DNA from: Cytobacillus sp. IB215665
Lineage (GTDB): Bacteria > Bacillota > Bacilli > Bacillales > SM2101
Direction: 5' to 3'
NCBI RefSeq assembly: GCF_033963835.1
Contig: NZ_JAXBME010000008.1
Location: forward strand, 30,282 to 94,281
DNA length: 64,000 bases
Below, in pieces: positions 28,279 through 36,948 of the stretch (the stretch's first letter is position 1; the number at the start of each line of letters is the position of its first letter). Both the position numbers and the translations under genes were made by a program. Under the pieces are notes generated by a model. It saw nothing but the letters and a program-made list of their open reading frames with translations, did not search any database and was not told the origin of the DNA.

Positions 28279-28307
28279 AACCTCTATGTTTATTATTGAA
28301 TAGACTA
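28279..28307 (+). promoter_or_regulatory. Sigma-K-like promoter
   Basis: AACC, 16 bases, AATAGACTA: matches the sigma-K pattern mACm-N16-CATAnnnTA with one mismatch (first C of the -10). Located 26 bases before the start of the PAP2-like gene. Confidence 0.55.
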
Positions 28308-28333
28308 GTAATAAAAGAAAAGAGGTGAATTCA

Positions 28334-29209
28334 TTGAACTGTAACTGTCTATTTAATTCTTGTGAATGTAAATGTACGTATGAAAGATGGAATGAGATTC
28401 CTTATGCTGGAGAAAGTGAACCTCCTAAAAACCCTGAAGAACCATATTCAGGATCATGGTCAACTTACTATATTAAGCGATGTGGCAATCAGTTTATTAC
28501 TCTTCCAAACAAAGAACCTATCTATTTCTCTATTAAAAACCCAAATTATATTGATTGGAATGAACAACTAGAGAAAGTATTAGAAGTAAGAGATAACTTA
28601 GACGATCACAAAAAAACTGTAGCCAAATATTGGGGTACTGGTGTTGCGACGAAGCAATGGACACCAATTATTGACCGACTCATTGACACATATGGTGTAA
28701 CAGCACCTAGAGCTGCTAGAATATTGGGTGCGGTGCAAAGTGCCATAAATGATACATTTGTCATTACTTGGTTTTATAAATTCCTTTGGCTTGTAGCAAG
28801 GCCTGATCAGCTAGACCAAGAGTTAGCAACCGTTGTTTGTACACCAAGACACCCTACGTATCCTTCAGGCCATGCCGCTGTTGCTGGTTGTGCTGCAGAG
28901 TTATTAAAATATTTCTTCCCAGGGGAATCTTTAAGATTAGACGAATTAGCTGAAGAATGTGCCATTTCTCGATTATATGGACTCGTTCATTTCCCTATTG
29001 ACAATGATGAAGGACTAAGCCTTGGTAGACAAATCGGTCAAGTTGTTGTTAACGATCTCAAGAAGGAAGTTGACTCACAATGTGACCCAATTGATACGCC
29101 ATATGAGGATAACCTACACGCAGATCTCATGCCACCTCCATATGAACAAGTCATTCCATATGATTTCAATACTGAGTGCCAATCATTAGTCATACCTGAC
29201 GATGACTAA
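28334..29209 (+). CDS. PAP2/vanadium haloperoxidase-family protein
   Basis: 291 residues from TTG at 28334, six bases after AGAGGTG. Cytoplasmic-type (no signal peptide); the N-terminus is cysteine-rich (NCNCLF, CECKC). The haloperoxidase/PAP2 active-site motifs are visible: PRHPTYPSGHAAVAG and SRLYGLVHFPIDNDEGLSLG, with the two histidines and the arginine expected to hold phosphate or vanadate. Such proteins occur in many sporeformers. With a sigma-K-like promoter it may be a late mother-cell protein of the spore surface. Enzyme activity (phosphatase or haloperoxidase) cannot be told apart by eye. Confidence 0.82.
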   Translation: MNCNCLFNSCECKCTYERWNEIPYAGESEPPKNPEEPYSGSWSTYYIKRCGNQFITLPNKEPIYFSIKNPNYIDWNEQLEKVLEVRDNLDDHKKTVAKYWGTGVATKQWTPIIDRLIDTYGVTAPRAARILGAVQSAINDTFVITWFYKFLWLVARPDQLDQELATVVCTPRHPTYPSGHAAVAGCAAELLKYFFPGESLRLDELAEECAISRLYGLVHFPIDNDEGLSLGRQIGQVVVNDLKKEVDSQCDPIDTPYEDNLHADLMPPPYEQVIPYDFNTECQSLVIPDDD

Positions 29210-29250
29210 TATGAATAACATACAACAATCCACAATACCCCAGTAAAACC

Positions 29251-29282
29251 ACTGTATAGGAGAGGTCCTATACAGTTTTTAT
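29251..29282 (+). terminator. Terminator of the PAP2-like gene
   Basis: Stem ACTGTATAGGA / TCCTATACAGT with a GAGG loop and TTTTTATT. Confidence 0.92.
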
Positions 29283-29290
29283 TGTAAATA

Positions 29291-29650
29291 TTGTGGATAT
29301 TGTGAATAAACTGTGGATAAAACTGTTAAAAAGTTAACTCTTATCAAAATATTAGTTAAAGTTATTAAAAAAGTTGTGTGACAGGTTTATCAAAATATCT
29401 TTACAGTATAAATTATATCAATAAATTTTCTGTATATTAATAATTTTATTAATGTTAATCCATATTCTTTTTTCCTATTGAAAAAGTGATAGTTAAGCTA
29501 TTTTTGTTTACTTCAAAAGGTTTAACTATGGATAAAAATGTTATGCATGAGCTTTGTGAATGAATTACTTCCCTCGAAAGGAGAAGTTCAATATTTAGTT
29601 TCAGTATATATTGAATAAAATTGTGGATATTGTGCACAAACTGTGGATAA
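29291..29650 (-). promoter_or_regulatory. DnaA-box cluster: two copies of a three-box module
   Basis: Module 1: TGTGGATAT (29292), TGTGAATAA (29301), TGTGGATAA (29312). Module 2: TGTGGATAT (29622), TGTGCACAA (29631), TGTGGATAA (29642), with the same spacing. Read on the minus strand these are ATATCCACA, TTATTCACA or TTGTGCACA, and TTATCCACA; the last, and TTATTCACA, fit the DnaA consensus TTATnCACA exactly. Weaker matches (TATGGATAA 29526, TGTGAATGA 29555) lie between. The region is AT-rich and gene-free. No dnaA, dnaN or helicase gene is near, so it looks like a DnaA titration or regulatory cluster, not oriC. Confidence 0.72.
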
Positions 29651-29754
29651 TAATGTTAATAACTTCACCTGCTAAAGGATAGCATCGCCAGCTTAGGTAA
29701 AATATTTACTTTACCTTTTATACACGCTGTGTTCTCATTAATTGTTACTTTTCG

Positions 29755-29847
29755 TAAATAGAGCTAAATACTACTATAACAATCATATTTCACACCAGTT
29801 ACTCAAATATAGGTGATAAAAAGCAGCAAAGTTTACGAAAAGAGCCT
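29755..29847 (+). repeat. Family A repeat (copy 6, right half)
   Basis: Only the right end is clear: AGCAGCAAAGTTTACGAAAA followed by GAGCC. The left boundary is uncertain. The 29651-29754 stretch shows nothing else. Confidence 0.6.
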
Positions 29848-29917
29848 AAGCAAAAGAGTGTAGTAAATACCTTTCTCTACACCAAAGGATGAATTTTTTA
29901 TTGTGGTTAAGCGTTAC

Positions 29918-31630
29918 TTATTTCACAGATGGTTTATTAATTTGATAAATGTATTCAGGATACGATACTGCATCTCCTAAAATGGACATCTTCCAAGTAT
30001 TTGTTTCATTTGAATTTTTCTTCTCAAGAAGTTTGTTTAGAAAATATATTTCAGAGAAGTACTTATCTTGAAATGAATGCTTTCTTAATTTCTTTTTCGC
30101 TTCAAATCTCCTTTGAAGGCGGTATAAACATAACAGCATCCATCGGAAGTATACTGCTTGGAGCTGTGGATCCTTCGTTTCATCATATAACAAAGTAAAG
30201 TCCTTTAATGCTTCTTCAAACTCTCTTTCAATGAAAGGACGATACCCTTTATGATTGATTAATATTTGATTATTATCGGATTGAACTGGACTATAGCAAA
30301 TATCTTCAACATGATTTTGTATTTTTTTATGGTATGCGACGACTTCCCAACGAGCAATTTTTAAGGAGCTATCAATTTCGTATACGACTGGAACTTTTAT
30401 TACAGATGCTTTTGTTATATTTAATAGTTTAAGAAATTTAATGTAATCGCTTGGATTGATAAATGCATCTTCTGAAATTTCTATGTTCCAATCTTCCTCT
30501 GTATGTTGTCGCTTGACTTCAAATGATGCAATCTTCTTATAATAATCATAAATTTCATCTATAATCACATGCCATTTAAATAGCTTGGCGGTAGACAGTC
30601 CATTCGTTATAAGTAAATCAGCTAAGTCTTCATCATCTAGCACTTTTTTTATTTTACTAGTTAAGTCTATCGGATCCCTAATTCTACATAATAGAACATT
30701 CTCTCGGTCAATAGCATATTCAAGTACGCCATCATTTTCTGTTGTAATGACAGGACAACCACAAGACATGGCTTCTAATGGTGGAAGAGAAAAGCTTTCG
30801 TAATGAGACGCAGATACATATAATCTCGCACCTCTATATAAATCTGCGATTGTGCTTTGACTAGGCTGAACGAAGGTTTTTGTAACCTTATTTCTCATAT
30901 CGTTAGACGGCTCCTCAGGCGTTATCCAAAACAACGATATATCATATTCTTGTTGAATGGCATTATACGCTTCAATAATTTCACGTATACCTTTAAAAGT
31001 AGCAGATTCTGCACCTACCATTAGCATATACGGCTTCTCTGTTTTGAATGAAGAACTTCCTTCGTAAAAGATGCTCTCATCTATTGCGTTATGAATGACA
31101 CTTGCTTCTCGACCATAAATTTTATTTATCAATTTAGCTGCACTTTTCGATACTGTGTATATAAATGTTGGCAGTTCATATTGACGTTTAATAAATAACT
31201 TTAACGTCTCATTCATACCTTCATAATCAAACAAATGAAAGTCACCTTGCTCAAAATAAACAACTGGCGCAATACCTGTGTCAATACAGGATTGAATATG
31301 ATCCCAATATGTTGAAACAATAACATCACAATTTGGTATTCCTTTTGCTAATTCAACAGTAAATGGAACTTGTATATAAGTAGCATCAATAGGATACCAA
31401 CAAGGTTTTCCAAAATGTGTAACAATCGTAACTTTAATGCCAAGGCGAGTTAAACGATTAACATGTTCAAAAATAATTTTTACTCCTCCACTTACAGCTA
31501 CACTAGACATAACATAAACGATATGAAATAAGTCCTCAGCTTTGTCTTGTTGGCTTAAAACCTGTTTTTCAGACATGTATTGTTGAGCTAGTCGCTTGTA
31601 AAATTCTTTTAATTTTAGTTCTTCGTACAT
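29918..31630 (-). CDS. GT4-type glycosyltransferase with C-terminal helical extension
   Basis: 570 residues. GT-B fold: N-terminal domain with VMSSVAVSGGVKIIFEHVNR (donor/acceptor Gly-rich loop), C-terminal Rossmann domain with KPYMLMVGAESATFKGI and the GT4 E-x7-E motif in YESFSLPPLEAMSCGCPVIT. After about residue 380 comes a 190-residue extension with helical repeats (ALKDFTLLYDETKDPQLQAV) that may bind partners. Divergent from the GT2-pyruvyltransferase gene, 158 bases apart. GGAGGCTAAA precedes the ATG. Probable retaining sugar transferase in the surface-glycan locus; acceptor unknown. Confidence 0.85.
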   Translation of the reverse strand: MYEELKLKEFYKRLAQQYMSEKQVLSQQDKAEDLFHIVYVMSSVAVSGGVKIIFEHVNRLTRLGIKVTIVTHFGKPCWYPIDATYIQVPFTVELAKGIPNCDVIVSTYWDHIQSCIDTGIAPVVYFEQGDFHLFDYEGMNETLKLFIKRQYELPTFIYTVSKSAAKLINKIYGREASVIHNAIDESIFYEGSSSFKTEKPYMLMVGAESATFKGIREIIEAYNAIQQEYDISLFWITPEEPSNDMRNKVTKTFVQPSQSTIADLYRGARLYVSASHYESFSLPPLEAMSCGCPVITTENDGVLEYAIDRENVLLCRIRDPIDLTSKIKKVLDDEDLADLLITNGLSTAKLFKWHVIIDEIYDYYKKIASFEVKRQHTEEDWNIEISEDAFINPSDYIKFLKLLNITKASVIKVPVVYEIDSSLKIARWEVVAYHKKIQNHVEDICYSPVQSDNNQILINHKGYRPFIEREFEEALKDFTLLYDETKDPQLQAVYFRWMLLCLYRLQRRFEAKKKLRKHSFQDKYFSEIYFLNKLLEKKNSNETNTWKMSILGDAVSYPEYIYQINKPSVK

Positions 31631-31727
31631 TTTAGCCTCCTTACATATAATTAGTGAAAAAATTATATTTCATATGATTTATCATATTAGTAAAAATGAT
31701 AAGGGTGTTGTCTCGAGGCTCAAATAT

Positions 31728-31755
31728 CACATAAGAATGCTGCAAACATATTATG
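31728..31755 (+). promoter_or_regulatory. Weak sigma-K-like promoter of the glycosyltransferase operon
   Basis: CACA, 15 bases, CATATTATG: resembles mACm-N16-CATAnnnTA with one short spacer base and a G for the final A. It is suggestive only because other genes of the locus have better matches. Confidence 0.3.
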
Positions 31756-31788
31756 TTGTATTGATAAATAAAAATAGGAGGGCGATCT

Positions 31789-33960
31789 GTGGTTACAATC
31801 AGTTTATGTATGATCGTTAAGGATGAAGAACAAACACTTGAAAATTGTTTAACTAGTGTTAAGGACGCTTGTGAGGAAATTATTATTGTGGATACTGGAT
31901 CTACAGATAAAACGAAAGAAATCGCTGCAAAATATACAGACAAAATCATTGATTATGAGTGGATTGATGATTTTGCTGATGCAAGAAACTTTGCTTTTAG
32001 CCATGCTACTAAAGAATACATCCTTTGGTTAGATGCTGATGATGTGGTACAGCAAGAAAATATAAAAAAATTACTACAACTTAAAGAGACTTTAGATGAG
32101 TCTGTCGATGCTGTATCTATGATCTACAATATCGCCTTTGATGAGTATGGAAATCCAACGTTTAGTTATAGAAGAAATCGTTTAGTAAAGCGCGTAAATC
32201 AATTTAAATGGTTCGGAGTTGTACATGAGTATTTAGCAGTATCAGGAAATATTATTAAATCAGATATTGCAATTAGTCACCATAAACATTTAAAGGAAAA
32301 TGATGTGAGTGAAGGAAGGAATCTAAAAATTTATGAAAATCGTATTAAACAAGGAGAAAATTTTACTCCTAGAGATTTGTATTATTATGCTAATGAACTA
32401 AAGGACCATCAATTTTACCAAAAAGCTATTAGTTATTATGAAGAGTTTTTAGCTACCAAAGAGGGCTGGGTGGAGGATGAAATTAGGGCATGCCTCAACT
32501 TAGCTGACTGCAATAGTCATTTAGGCGATGAAGAAGAAGAATTAAATTGCTTATTAAAATCTTTTAAATATGACTATCCACGTCCAGAGATTTGCTGTCG
32601 CTTAGGAAGCTATTTCATGGAAAAGAATGATTATCAAACAGCAGCATTTTGGTTTCATACGGCCCTTCACAATTGGAATACAAATACTGACGGGTTTCAG
32701 CAGCTTGCCTATTCAACATGGTATCCTCACTTGCAACTATGTGTATGCTATTGGAATTTAGGTGATGTAGATCAGTCTATTAAACATAATAAGAAGGCTG
32801 AGAAATATCGTCCGAATGATGAAAGTGTGAAATATAATCATCAATTTTTTTCAGAATTAAAGGGAGAAAATACAATTAAAAAAGTTTTATATGTCGGATG
32901 GATTGGTTATAAAAACCTTGGTGATGATTTGCTTTGGGATCTTTTCCGATATAAATTCAATGAAATATTAGCTGATAAAGAATGGGAGCTTAAAGGTACT
33001 TATATGCGCACATCAATCGAAGAGTATAACCTTGATACACATGATTTAATTGTGTTAGGAGGTGGCTCTATTATTTGTAAAAATAACATTCCTTTGTTAT
33101 ATGAAGCTATAAAAAGAGGTAAGAAAGTACTTATTTGGGGGTCAGGTATAGATTTAATTCAATTAGACCATATTCCATTATTATTAGAAGGAAAAAGAAT
33201 TAACGTCGATAAATACTTTACGAAAGATATTCAGAAAAAATTAATAGAAGTCATAGAGCATGCAGAATTTGTAGGTGTTAGGGGACCATTAACGTACGAA
33301 ATTATTAAGCAAATGGGAGCAAACGAAGATAAAATGATGATTTGCGGAGATCCTGGGTTCCTTCTCTCAGAGAGAACTACATCCAAAGAAGAGGATAAAG
33401 TATCTTTCCCATCTACAAATAAAGTAATTGGAGTTAATTGGGGAACATCTTTTAACCGCATATACGGAGCAAATGAGCGTCAGCTAGAGAATTCATTAAT
33501 GAACGTAATAAAATCACTCATTCAAAAAGGCTACAAAATTCACTTATATACGGTCTGGGATCAAGATATTCCAGCTTTAAAATCAATTTATCATAAAATA
33601 AATGATCAAGAAAATGTCATCTTGGACACAACCCTCTATCATCAGGATGCGTTAATAGACCTTATATCAAATTTTTCTTTCACAATCAATTTTAAATTGC
33701 ATGCAAATATTATTTCTATTGCTGCGGGTACACCTCCAATCGCCTTAGCATATCGATTTAAAGTTTTTGATTTTGCTCACTCCCTCAATTTGGAGGATTT
33801 CGTTATTTCAACTGATTCAACAGACCTCGAAACCAAAATAATGGAGTTAGAACTTTTAATTAGTCAAGATAGACCAAACATTATTGAAAAAATAAAGAAA
33901 ACAGAGTTAGAATATATGCATTTAATTAACAAGCCGTTTGATGAAAAGTTATACCTTTAA
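31789..33960 (+). CDS. GT2 glycosyltransferase - TPR - polysaccharide pyruvyltransferase fusion
   Basis: 723 residues in three parts. 1-230: GT2 (SunS-like) with SLCMIVKDEEQTLENCL, VDTGSTDKT and the DxD in ILWLDADD. About 230-350: TPR-like repeats (HLQLCVCYWNLGDVDQSIK). About 355-723: polysaccharide pyruvyltransferase/CsaB-like domain with YVGWIGYKNLGDDLLWDLF, VLGGGSIICKNN, GVRGPLTYEIIKQMG, ICGDPGFLL, VIGVNWGTS and NFKLHANIISIAAG. GTG start seven bases after GGAGG. One protein could thus add a sugar and then a pyruvate ketal to it. First gene of a three-gene operon. Confidence 0.87.
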   Translation: MVTISLCMIVKDEEQTLENCLTSVKDACEEIIIVDTGSTDKTKEIAAKYTDKIIDYEWIDDFADARNFAFSHATKEYILWLDADDVVQQENIKKLLQLKETLDESVDAVSMIYNIAFDEYGNPTFSYRRNRLVKRVNQFKWFGVVHEYLAVSGNIIKSDIAISHHKHLKENDVSEGRNLKIYENRIKQGENFTPRDLYYYANELKDHQFYQKAISYYEEFLATKEGWVEDEIRACLNLADCNSHLGDEEEELNCLLKSFKYDYPRPEICCRLGSYFMEKNDYQTAAFWFHTALHNWNTNTDGFQQLAYSTWYPHLQLCVCYWNLGDVDQSIKHNKKAEKYRPNDESVKYNHQFFSELKGENTIKKVLYVGWIGYKNLGDDLLWDLFRYKFNEILADKEWELKGTYMRTSIEEYNLDTHDLIVLGGGSIICKNNIPLLYEAIKRGKKVLIWGSGIDLIQLDHIPLLLEGKRINVDKYFTKDIQKKLIEVIEHAEFVGVRGPLTYEIIKQMGANEDKMMICGDPGFLLSERTTSKEEDKVSFPSTNKVIGVNWGTSFNRIYGANERQLENSLMNVIKSLIQKGYKIHLYTVWDQDIPALKSIYHKINDQENVILDTTLYHQDALIDLISNFSFTINFKLHANIISIAAGTPPIALAYRFKVFDFAHSLNLEDFVISTDSTDLETKIMELELLISQDRPNIIEKIKKTELEYMHLINKPFDEKLYL

Positions 33961-33985
33961 GAATGTGAAAAGGAATGAAAAATAG

Positions 33986-35167
33986 ATGTATAACATATCA
34001 AAAAGTGAATGGCAAAAGCTTAAGAAGTATGGTCATGTTGAAGTAGGTAACAACAAAAACTATGCTGTTGAAGGCTTATATTATGGTGGTGACAAGATTG
34101 TAGAGGAAAGTTTAAATAAGCAATTTATTTTACCATTTAGCATTGAAAACATCATTGATGCTGGAATAAAACAGTTAAGTGAGGAAAAAATCAAGCTGAA
34201 AAACGCGGAGCATATCGCTAACGAAATAAGAGAGGCACTAAGAAATGGAAAGGGATATTCTCTTGTTCGAATTGGAGATGGAGAGTTAATTTTTTTGTCA
34301 CATGACCTAATCAATTCAAGTGAGGAAATTAACAAAGAACCTCGACTCCAATTTCTTTCTTATGCAGGAGTTACCTTACCTGATCATGAAACTAGAGATT
34401 TTTTAACAGAAAAATTATTATTAACAAATGTAATAGGTGTGCCAATCGCGAGGTATCCTACCTTTCAAAACTTATTTATAAAGCTAGTGAACTACCATAA
34501 TTGGAATTTAAAGAAAATGAACGTAACGAGTTCATTTATTCATTTTGAGCTTTGTCGGTATACTACACTGTATCATGAGTTATTACAGCACCACCGTGTA
34601 TTGTTAATTGGAAATAAGATGAATGAGGGAAGAAAGTATTTTGAAGACATTGGTTACGAGAATATAGTTGGTAACGTTCCCGTTTTTGGAGTAAAAGATG
34701 TTTCAAATGTCATTGCTAGAGCAAAAGAATATGAATATGACGTGGTGTTCGTCTCAGCTGGAATTGCTGCAAACCTAATTTGTGTAGAGCTAGCTCAAGA
34801 AGGGAAAATCGCTATAGATTTTGGTCATTTAATTGATTCGTTAATAAACGACAAAGCTCATATTTTATCTTTAGACAGCAATTTACTTGACGTAAGTAAA
34901 TGCTCTGATATTGGATATTATTATGTCAATTGGGGTGATTATAAAACTGCAGCCTATTGGTATGAGCAGATTCTTAAAATGGAAAATGTTTCTTCCGAAT
35001 GGATGAAGATTGCACACCTACAGCTTTGTGTTTGCCACTGGGAATTACATGATCTTCAAAAAGCTAATGAGCATAATGAATACGCTGAGACTTATGCCCC
35101 CAATGACCCGAGCGTTTTGCATAATAAGGCTTTTTTCAAAGACATTCTAAAAAATAACGAGGGGTGA
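33986..35167 (+). CDS. GT-D-fold glycosyltransferase with C-terminal TPR
   Basis: 393 residues. Residues about 65-290 match the GT-D (DUF1792) domain: KGYSLVRIGDGELIFLSHD with the D-x-E metal/sugar-nucleotide motif, GVPIARYPTFQNLF, VLLIGNKMNEGRKYFEDIG and VFVSAGIAANLICVELAQ. The last 90 residues are a TPR module (HLQLCVCHWELHDLQKANEH) closely like the one inside the upstream fusion. 25 bases after the fusion gene and four bases before the next; AAAAGGAAT as binding site. Family GT-D enzymes extend O-glycans on serine-rich surface proteins in streptococci. Confidence 0.82.
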   Translation: MYNISKSEWQKLKKYGHVEVGNNKNYAVEGLYYGGDKIVEESLNKQFILPFSIENIIDAGIKQLSEEKIKLKNAEHIANEIREALRNGKGYSLVRIGDGELIFLSHDLINSSEEINKEPRLQFLSYAGVTLPDHETRDFLTEKLLLTNVIGVPIARYPTFQNLFIKLVNYHNWNLKKMNVTSSFIHFELCRYTTLYHELLQHHRVLLIGNKMNEGRKYFEDIGYENIVGNVPVFGVKDVSNVIARAKEYEYDVVFVSAGIAANLICVELAQEGKIAIDFGHLIDSLINDKAHILSLDSNLLDVSKCSDIGYYYVNWGDYKTAAYWYEQILKMENVSSEWMKIAHLQLCVCHWELHDLQKANEHNEYAETYAPNDPSVLHNKAFFKDILKNNEG

Positions 35168-35171
35168 ATTT

Positions 35172-36281
35172 ATGATCAGTGTTATTCTACCTGTTTACAA
35201 TGGAGAAGCATTCATTAAAGAAACAATTGAAAGTATCTTAAATCAGACAGAGGAAAATTTTGAGCTAATTATCGTAAATGACGGGTCCACAGATAAAAGT
35301 GAAGAGGTGATAAAATCCTTTACAGATCGAAGAATACGTTATTTTCTTCAAGAGAACAAAGGGGTAGCTGCGGCAAGAAATAAAGGGTTAAGTCATTGTA
35401 AGGGAGACTTTATTACTTTCCATGATGCTGATGATCTGTCATTGAAGAATCGATTTGAGAAACTGTTAGAAGGATTCTACGGAGAAGACATTGTCTTTGT
35501 TCATTCAGATATGCTATTAATCAACGAATTTAATCAGCCAGTCGGTTATTGGCAATCGAATAATATTCATCCTTCAGAATTGTTTTCTTTTTTTATCAAT
35601 GTAGGTACTCCTTATAATAATGGTACGATTATGTATAGAAAAGAAAAGATAATAAACAATAAAATCCCACCATATGTACTCGGCGAAGATACTGCATTTG
35701 TTATGAATATTGCCGTCAATTACCCATCCTACCATATTCCAGAACCAATCTATTTATATCGTCGGCATTCAAAGAATGCATCGCAAAACAATAGCTACGA
35801 GACGCTTGTACAACACATTAAAGAGTTCTTAGCTCAAACTGAACCTAGTAAATTTTTAAAAGAAATTGATTGGTCTGATGAGCCAAAGGAAAGAAATCAA
35901 CTAAAGGCCAACCTTATTGTGGGTGTAGCGCTTTCGAAGCGGGGATTATTCCCTGAAACGGTGAAGCTATTTGATGAAGCAATACCCTTCATAATTAATC
36001 AGAAGGATAGAGATTTTTTCGAAGGAATGAAAGCATTGGTAGAAAAAAGGTTCCATGATGCAGAGAATATTTTTTCCCAGTATGAAGAGAAGGATCATAT
36101 TATAGAAAATTACTGTGGCGAAGCTTTATTGCACCAACACAAATACAATGAAGCGTATATCCATTTTTTAAATGCACTAAAGCTCAAAGCTGATTATGTG
36201 ACCCCTGCACAAAATTTAAAAGCTATCGGTCAAATGATCGGTCTTAATTTAGTGGATAAATATAGAAATAAATATTATTAG
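35172..36281 (+). CDS. GT2 glycosyltransferase with C-terminal TPR
   Basis: 369 residues. GT-A domain (1-220): ISVILPVYNGEAFIKETIES, IVNDGSTDKSEEV, AAARNKGLSHCKGDFITFHDADD (D-x-D) and LGEDTAFVMNIAV. The last 120 residues are TPR-like (LSKRGLFPETVKLFDEAIPF, ALLHQHKYNEAYIHFLNALK). GAGGGGTG precedes the ATG. Last gene of the operon; probably inverting sugar transfer to the surface polymer or protein built by the locus. Confidence 0.88.
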   Translation: MISVILPVYNGEAFIKETIESILNQTEENFELIIVNDGSTDKSEEVIKSFTDRRIRYFLQENKGVAAARNKGLSHCKGDFITFHDADDLSLKNRFEKLLEGFYGEDIVFVHSDMLLINEFNQPVGYWQSNNIHPSELFSFFINVGTPYNNGTIMYRKEKIINNKIPPYVLGEDTAFVMNIAVNYPSYHIPEPIYLYRRHSKNASQNNSYETLVQHIKEFLAQTEPSKFLKEIDWSDEPKERNQLKANLIVGVALSKRGLFPETVKLFDEAIPFIINQKDRDFFEGMKALVEKRFHDAENIFSQYEEKDHIIENYCGEALLHQHKYNEAYIHFLNALKLKADYVTPAQNLKAIGQMIGLNLVDKYRNKYY

Positions 36282-36895
36282 TTTAACTGTAGGGATTTAT
36301 TTATTGTTTTTACTAAGAAAAGTCACATATATACAACTAGCATTCCTAGCATCTTTTCTTCTATATAATAATGACTGCTGTATGGCATCATATCTTGCTG
36401 TTCTAATTTTCAGTTAAAATGTAGGTAAAGAGCATAATTACAAGAATTCCAATACAAAAACATTATATTAGATACTTTTTATCAATCACCCGCAGGAAGT
36501 CTAATTATTTCTTCTCATTAAATTCCAATATTTTCGGTACTTAATTTAATAGCTTCCCTCCTCTTATCGTTTTTTCCCCTGTACTTTTACAAGCATGTTA
36601 GTTTGCTAAACTATTACATTTTTTAAGCTATGACTTATTAGCAATGACACATAAGTTCTTAGTGATTGATGCTTCTTAACAAAACACTCACATTTAATCA
36701 ATTCAACATTTTAAAAAAACTTCAAGCGTTTAAAAGAAAATTTGAACCATAAGATGTTTTAGATTTCTAAAGAAAGATCGGAGACTGAAAACAAAACACT
36801 TATCTTTTTTAATAGTTTTAAAGCCTTTCTTTTCTGATTACATGCCCTTTTTAAGTTATTTAATATTATTTTTACAGCTTGTAGCTATTCTACCC
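36282..36895. other. Long AT-rich gap with a partial family A repeat
   Basis: Around 36317-36375 the core CACATATATACAACTAGCAT then AGCATCTTTTCTTC matches family A, without clear ends. No terminator with a strong stem was found after the glycosyltransferase operon, and no short gene with a binding site was found in the rest. Confidence 0.5.
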
Positions 36896-36924
36896 AACCA
36901 ATTATTTAAAACGAACATAGACTA
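36896..36924 (+). promoter_or_regulatory. Sigma-K promoter of the collagen-like gene
   Basis: AACC, 16 bases, CATAGACTA: full match to mACm-N16-CATAnnnTA. Ends 24 bases before the ATG. Indicates late mother-cell transcription. Confidence 0.72.
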
Positions 36925-36948
36925 AATTAGAACAAGGAGGTGTGAAGA

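Noticed and set aside
29455..29637. 60-residue reading frame on the minus strand within the DnaA-box region
   Set aside because: No binding site, AT-rich composition, and it spans the boxes; judged chance.
29291..29650. Chromosomal or plasmid replication origin
   Set aside because: DnaA boxes are present, but there is no dnaA, dnaN, rep or helicase-loader gene nearby and the flanking genes are ordinary chromosomal ones.
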